This document shows positions 21,505-25,975 of a DNA stretch of 25,975 nt, one piece after another. Origin of the DNA: Ophiothrix spiculata (lineage: Eukaryota; Echinodermata; Ophiuroidea; Amphilepidida; Ophiotrichidae); assembly GCA_000969725.1 (NCBI GenBank), contig JXSR01S017901.1. One strand, 5' to 3'. The translations under genes and the position numbers were made by a program. Every line of letters starts with the position of its first letter. Within the stretch, counting starts at the first letter, position 1. The notes under the pieces are model-generated. The model did no database searches, was not told where the DNA came from, and saw only the letters and a program-made list of their open reading frames with translations.

Positions 21505-21720
21505 ATTCTGGGCGGGGCCAAATCGCACCGTGCAAACCAATCAAAACGATCATCAAGTCACACAGCAACAGAACAGATAAATCACGCGAACTCACGAGTA
21601 TTGCGTGAGTTGCGTGCGAACTTAACCTTGGCGCACAAGGTGAAAAATGAAAAGATTTTCTTTACGCGACTTTAATACAATTCCGAATTCGGCAGAACAT
21701 GCAGAAATTCGCCCCCTTTA
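21505..21720. promoter_or_regulatory. CpG-containing patch with GC-box and CCAAT-like motifs
   Basis: GGGCGGGGCC (about 21511-21520) is a GC-box-like site and AACCAATCA follows about 20 bp later, a CCAAT-box-like site. CpG dinucleotides are frequent up to about 21665, and AACTCACG/CGTGAGTT (21589-21596 and 21604-21611) form a perfect 8-bp inverted repeat. No TATA box, downstream gene or start was found. Promoter function is speculative, and the same composition could come from a dispersed repeat. Confidence 0.25.
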
Positions 21721-22607
21721 AAGTAAAAGATATAAATGAAAACGTGAAATAAATCATTGCAAACTCCATCAAGTTGACCTTGTTAAAACGAGCATCCCAG
21801 CTTCAGAATGATGCATTGCATAAGATTGTCAGCAACTAAGCTATTAAATTGACCTTATTAAGGCTACAGTCCCTAAATGGGTGCCGTTTGGCTGAACGTC
21901 ATCTTTACTGCAAGTTTTTACCTACTTACACATATCAGAATATCACAATTTTTGACGTACATATGGAATAGAGTCTCTAGTTTATACATGCAACTTTACT
22001 AGTGATTTTACGTCCATTGTTAAGGTCAAAATTACGTCAATAGACTACTTCGAAAAATTGACACCTATTTCCCCGAAACCTCATGATTTTATGATGTTCG
22101 AACGATTCGACTGTTTTCAAATTTTGACAGATTGTAGGCTTGATACTTTTTATTGAATTACAAATAGTATTTTATGAATATGTTGTGTTGATTTTGAATG
22201 ATAATGTACCAAAACCGCGTTGTTTGGCCCGAAAAACCTAACTTGAATTACGACTCTGAGTTCGCCCTGTTTTGAGCTGTGAATTGTCTGTTTTAAATAT
22301 CTAAATTATCTACATTTTGTCTGATATACGCATTCGCATAATTTACTTAAGTTTACTTAAACTTACTGAGTTTTATTAATTGGATGCGTGAAATGACTTC
22401 CGATTATTGATTATCAGTTTAGTTTCAAATTATAGTTCCGCAGCAATGGGTAAATGGTCATAGTAGAGCTCGGGAGTACAGTGATTAAGTTACGTGGGTA
22501 ATTAAGTACCGAGGGAACATATTTATTTTGTAACTGAAATTACATGAATTGGTGTAACTGTAACATTTCTTCACCGATTGTAACCACTAACCAAACTACA
22601 ACACTTG
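21721..22607. other. Intergenic, nothing recognised
   Basis: No open frame, RNA gene or clear repeat was seen. The sequence is AT-rich background. Confidence 0.45.
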
Positions 22608-22615
22608 GTCACAAC
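22608..22615. repeat. Target-site duplication of hAT MITE, left copy
   Basis: GTCACAAC immediately precedes the element and recurs immediately after it at 22928-22935. Eight base pairs is the duplication length typical of hAT transposons. Confidence 0.9.
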
Positions 22616-22927
22616 CAGTGGCGTAGCCAGGGGCGGGCAAGGTGGGCGAAATGCCCACCTCGGAAATTTTTTGGAGAAATTTTGAAGACCTGGGAGAAAA
22701 ATAAAGGGGCAGGAAATTGCCGTTTTTCCATAAAATTACGACAATTAAAGCTGAATATTGCTAAAAATTAGGTTGAAAACTTCATAAAGCACAATATTTG
22801 GCGGTTTTTCTTAAAAAACAAAGCCGAGTCGGCCCCTTGGAACCCCTGTAAAGTCGCTCGATAAAATCCATTGGAGAAATCTTGGGTGGTTTGCCCACCC
22901 CTGGAGAAAGGCCTGGCTACGCCACTG
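22616..22927. mobile_element. hAT-type MITE, 312 bp, non-autonomous
   Basis: CAGTGGCGTAGCCAGG (22616-22631) and CCTGGCTACGCCACTG (22912-22927) are perfect 16-bp terminal inverted repeats with the CAGTG start common in hAT elements. Exact 8-bp duplications GTCACAAC flank both ends. Each end also holds a subterminal hairpin: GGTGGGC/GCCCACC at 22641-22659 and GGGTGG/CCACCC at 22884-22900. There is no transposase frame. Short open frames that cross the element (near 22544-22771 and 22768-23121) are spurious. The perfect ends and duplication suggest a recent insertion that depended on a transposase encoded elsewhere. Confidence 0.92.
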
Positions 22928-22935
22928 GTCACAAC
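22928..22935. repeat. Target-site duplication of hAT MITE, right copy
   Basis: GTCACAAC, identical to 22608-22615, directly follows the right terminal inverted repeat. Confidence 0.9.
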
Positions 22936-23570
22936 AACACGTACACTGTTGCCCATATAGTTGGAATAAAAATACTTAAACAATGAGGAAAATATGAGAA
23001 ATTTATGTTGGTTTTGGTCAGATTTGAAATCTAGTTGAGTGTGAAATAGAGCTCTGAATGTGATTATTTTTCTCATGCACTGGTAAAGGATCAACAACAC
23101 AAATGGGTAAAAAAAAACCACCGTGATTTTGGAGTTTAATTTGATTTGACAACGCCTTTGTCAAGGTCACTTCACTACTTAGGTTGAGTGGTCATATGGA
23201 ATGTTTGTCTGTAATAGAGTGATTATAAGCAGGTGATTAAATGTCTTGGTAACGCTTGACTGCACCAAGAGAATGCTTGGAAACAAAACTTAAAATGATC
23301 CTTTAACGCACCTCAATTTACAAAAATAAGGTAGTGGTGAACGTGGAATGATCCCTGGCGGTATATGACATCTGAAAAGCCTTTTATAAAATATTGTAGT
23401 TATGTAGACTTGATTACTTCATACATTCTTTATAAATAAACGATGGCCACTATTGTAATAATAATGATCGCAACTTGTTTATATGTTTCATTGAAGACAA
23501 CAATAATATAGTGAAATAACAAACCATACGTTGCTTCGTAACCCTTTAAATTTTCAATACTTCTAATGAA
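22936..23570. other. Intergenic, nothing recognised
   Basis: No gene, RNA or repeat was identified between the MITE and the direct-repeat mosaic. Confidence 0.45.
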
Positions 23571-23866
23571 TGTTTGCTTTAATGTTGTCTCACAGTTGGT
23601 ACATATTGAACTTGTGATTCGTCATGTTCACTGCCTTTGGATATCGGTGCAGTGTACTTTGTTCATGACATCCTATTTGGTTAAGTGCCTCTGTGATTGA
23701 TATGCCTTAGAGAAGACGACCTTAAGAAAGATGTTTGCGTTTATTTTGTGGAATTGAAATTTTCTACACAGATGCTTAGTGGGATTCCCTTTATCAAGAG
23801 CTATTTATGTTGCTGAGTAGTTTGGCTGTATATGCCAACAGAACAACTGTGATCAATTAACAGTTG
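23571..23866. repeat. Direct repeat E, copy 1
   Basis: This segment pairs with 25242-25526. The core (23612-23745) is nearly identical, for example GATTCGTCATGTTCACTGCC, GGTGCAGTGTACTTTGTTC and GAGAAGACGACCTTAAG. Identity falls off towards the 3' end. Copy 1 holds 18 bp (AGTTGGTACATATTGAAC, about 23594-23611) that copy 2 lacks. Confidence 0.85.
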
Positions 23867-23927
23867 ACGTGAATATACATTCAGACAATTTTAATATACA
23901 TCAGATATACTTTGCATGCACTTCAGC

Positions 23928-24251
23928 ATTGTTTTAAACGTCAAGATATACACAATTATCGGTTGTTCAACGAAGTATATTCAAATTTGCTATCATATGT
24001 TGTTCTTTAATTCACAAAAATTATTCTTAGATTCATAATACTTATTTTGTTTTTTAAAGTAAAATATAGAGTATTGAAGCGAAAATTATTTTACAAACTC
24101 CAAGATATAAGGACAATTCTCCCATCAGTTGAATGTATTACATAAGATGCAAGGTTGACTGACTACCTGTAATGCTTTATATCTTTTACATGCGTTTACT
24201 GGTATATTCTCGCGAATGAAGAGATTTATTCAACATTGTTTTAAACGTCAG
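23928..24251. repeat. Short direct repeat pair CATTGTTTTAAACGTCA
   Basis: CATTGTTTTAAACGTCA occurs near the start (about 23928-23945) and near the end (about 24234-24250) of this interval, roughly 305 bp apart. CTGGTATATTCTC also occurs twice, near 24200 and 24319. These belong to the mosaic lying between the two copies of repeat E. Confidence 0.6.
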
Positions 24252-24256
24252 CTGAT

Positions 24257-24307
24257 TACTCCCTGCTGTAAGGTAGCGATAGTCTTGTTCAGGATTCAGA
24301 ACTAAGA
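24257..24307. repeat. Direct repeat F, copy 1
   Basis: CTGCTGTAAGGTAGC, ATAGTCTTGTTCAGG and GAACTAAG match 24528-24573 in the same order with only a few substitutions over about 44 bp. Confidence 0.75.
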
Positions 24308-24527
24308 ACTACTTATACTGGTATATTCTCATTTTTGATTAAACATTAACAAATGAATATCAACGGAAACTGCGGTAAAGTCTGTTGGGAACGCTGAGTT
24401 TGATTGATGAGATGCATCGCACGACTTTCAACTGTTGATTGTTGCTATTAATTCTATTTTTAAGTGAATATATATAAATTAGTTCCGTAGCAATGCGCTC
24501 CCTGACATCAGTCTAGTAGTAGACTGC

Positions 24528-24573
24528 CTGCTGTAAGGTAGCAATAGTCTTGTTCAGGGTTCTGAACTAAGAC
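24528..24573. repeat. Direct repeat F, copy 2
   Basis: This is the second copy of the roughly 44-bp segment seen at 24257-24307, about 270 bp downstream. Substitutions are few, so the duplication is relatively young or conserved. Confidence 0.75.
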
Positions 24574-24713
24574 GAATAAACCAGTGGTTAAAATGATAGT
24601 AGTCTATTATTACGCTAAAACGTTACTATGATGTATTTGTGTCGCACAACAGTACGATTTTATTATGCTAGGAGAATAACCACAGAATATCTCGGATCGA
24701 CTAACTGTTGGTG

Positions 24714-24746
24714 TGATTTACAGTGTTGAGTTGTCACTGTAAATCA
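24714..24746. repeat. Perfect 12-bp inverted repeat, 9-nt loop
   Basis: TGATTTACAGTG (24714-24725) and CACTGTAAATCA (24735-24746) are exact reverse complements around TTGAGTTGT. It is a strong hairpin for this composition, and no T-run follows that would make it a Pol III terminator or similar. Confidence 0.65.
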
Positions 24747-25241
24747 TAAGCAAATTCCGCAAATAGCATTCTTGCCCTAGATTTAAAATAATATTTCATA
24801 CCAATCATAGCAGTTGTCCTTCTTTAAAATAAGGTTTTACTCCAGAATGTGTCAAAAAGGTTTACTAGGTTACCACCTGTTTTCTTACTGTAAATGTTTT
24901 TAGTGGACAAAGAACTGATTTGATTTGTTTTGATTTACTTTTAAATTATGTAGATTACTTCATTTTGATAAAAACCGTTATTTATCATCCAAACCAAAAG
25001 TTTTTCTGTACGTTCTCAGTACTTTTCTCATATGATGAACGAGAGGGGTGTCCACATTGATTTGAAGTAAGGACTACAGTTAGTCGTTACCTTCAACTGA
25101 TGCAGAATTTTATAAATTTCCTTTTCTTTTTGTATGTACTTTAAATATTCATATGCAATATATTTTGATTTTTATTATCGATAGCGCTTATCATTGATAA
25201 AGTGTAATACATAAATAAATGAAGATAAAAAATTCAAATAG

Positions 25242-25526
25242 TGTTTTCTTTAATGTTGTCTCACTTGTGATTCGTCATGTTCACTGCCTTTGGATATCGG
25301 TGCAGTGTACTTTGTTCATGGCTTCCTATTTGGTTAAAGTGCCTCTGTGATTGATATGCCTAAGAGAAGACGACCTTAAGAAAGATGTTGGCGTTTATTT
25401 AGTCAAATTATACTTGCTATACAGATGCTGAATGCCATTAGTGGTTCACTTTATCATGAGCTATTTGTGTTGTGGAGAAGGCTGGTTTTGTATTCGAGAA
25501 GTACAACTGTAACTGATTGGCGGTCG
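25242..25526. repeat. Direct repeat E, copy 2
   Basis: This is the partner of 23571-23866, starting about 1.67 kb downstream in the same orientation. It lacks the 18 bp seen in copy 1. The duplicated core has no conserved open frame. Confidence 0.85.
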
Positions 25527-25975
25527 GATGGCATTGTGTTGAATGCGATCTTAACCAATTGCAAAATGCACTGCCTTCACATTATGCTTTACTCATACTT
25601 CAACTAGTCGTCAACATAATGTAAGCAACATTTACATTTGTTTAATATTACCACATTTAATGCTTTTAATTTATAAGGATCGCCCATTATCCTGATTCTG
25701 AAATTTTTGTTTTTTCCCAGACATGACAATTTTGTTTGCCCGTGCAAACTTACCACTGTGAATGTACTATCAAAAACAAGAAATGTTGAATTAGAAACAA
25801 AATGATCTATCTCTGAATTTAAGGATAATCCTATTATCCGAAATTCGAGTTGGCAGGTAAATGACACTGTTGCTTTGATTCAGCTTTATACAGGTGCAAA
25901 TTAAATCAATTATAATTGAATATGATCTCTATTTGAAAAACTTAAAATTAAAGAGAAATATGTCTTATCGTTGTC
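25527..25975. other. Intergenic, nothing recognised
   Basis: An 87-codon minus frame (25604-25867) is open, but it shows no domain, signal peptide or other feature that would support a gene. Confidence 0.4.

Noticed and set aside
21469-21675. 68-codon frame over the CpG-containing patch
   Set aside because: It begins beside an A-run, has no recognisable motif and no support from composition or neighbours.
22544-23121. Open frames of 75 codons (plus) and 117 codons (minus)
   Set aside because: Both run through the hAT MITE ends and have no domain. They are translated repeat.

Overview
This window reads as non-coding DNA from a repeat-rich, AT-rich animal genome. I found no host gene, tRNA, rRNA or CRISPR array. 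The reasons are the AT-rich background, the dense debris of several eukaryotic transposon classes, an assembly gap (10930-11319), and simple repeats such as (AAT)n and (TAGA)n. A marine or freshwater invertebrate, perhaps a bivalve mollusc, would fit the transposon types, but that is inference and no species can be named.

Layout. 1-384: nothing recognisable. 385-845: a degenerate repeat built on the motif CGAATGACCCCCTTTTT. About 1378-1950 (minus): the decayed C-terminal end of a non-LTR retrotransposon reverse transcriptase, broken by one frameshift. 2148-9893: a diverged repeat family. Its modules (here A, M, B and C) recur in an order that suggests three old, drifted tandem units. 10930-11319: gap of unknown sequence. 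11577-12640: a G-tract with a palindrome and some hairpins, no gene. About 14100-15700: a second diverged direct repeat (D). 15700-18360: no gene seen. 18416-20182 (minus): the best-preserved element, a 5'-truncated Penelope-like retroelement (PLE). It has a 440-codon open frame joining the C-terminal part of a reverse transcriptase (YRDD) to a zinc-binding GIY-YIG endonuclease. A complete hammerhead ribozyme motif lies in its 3' region, and a 14-bp putative target-site duplication in TAGA-type microsatellite flanks it. 20460-20629: a fold-back (MITE-like) element. 21505-21720: a CpG-containing island with GC-box and CCAAT-like motifs. 22616-22927: a 312-bp non-autonomous hAT-type MITE with 16-bp perfect terminal inverted repeats and an 8-bp target-site duplication. 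23571-25526: a mosaic of local direct repeats, including a roughly 290-bp pair that is nearly identical in its core.

The window contains no pathway or operon. The only sequences that work together are within the PLE: the reverse transcriptase/endonuclease frame would copy and insert the RNA, and the cis-acting hammerhead would process the transcript. The strongest finding is that hammerhead, because every universally conserved core position can be identified by eye. I did not see a convincing wholly novel system. The most open questions are the A/M/B/C tandem family, the CCCCCTTTTT repeat and the 20460-20629 fold-back.
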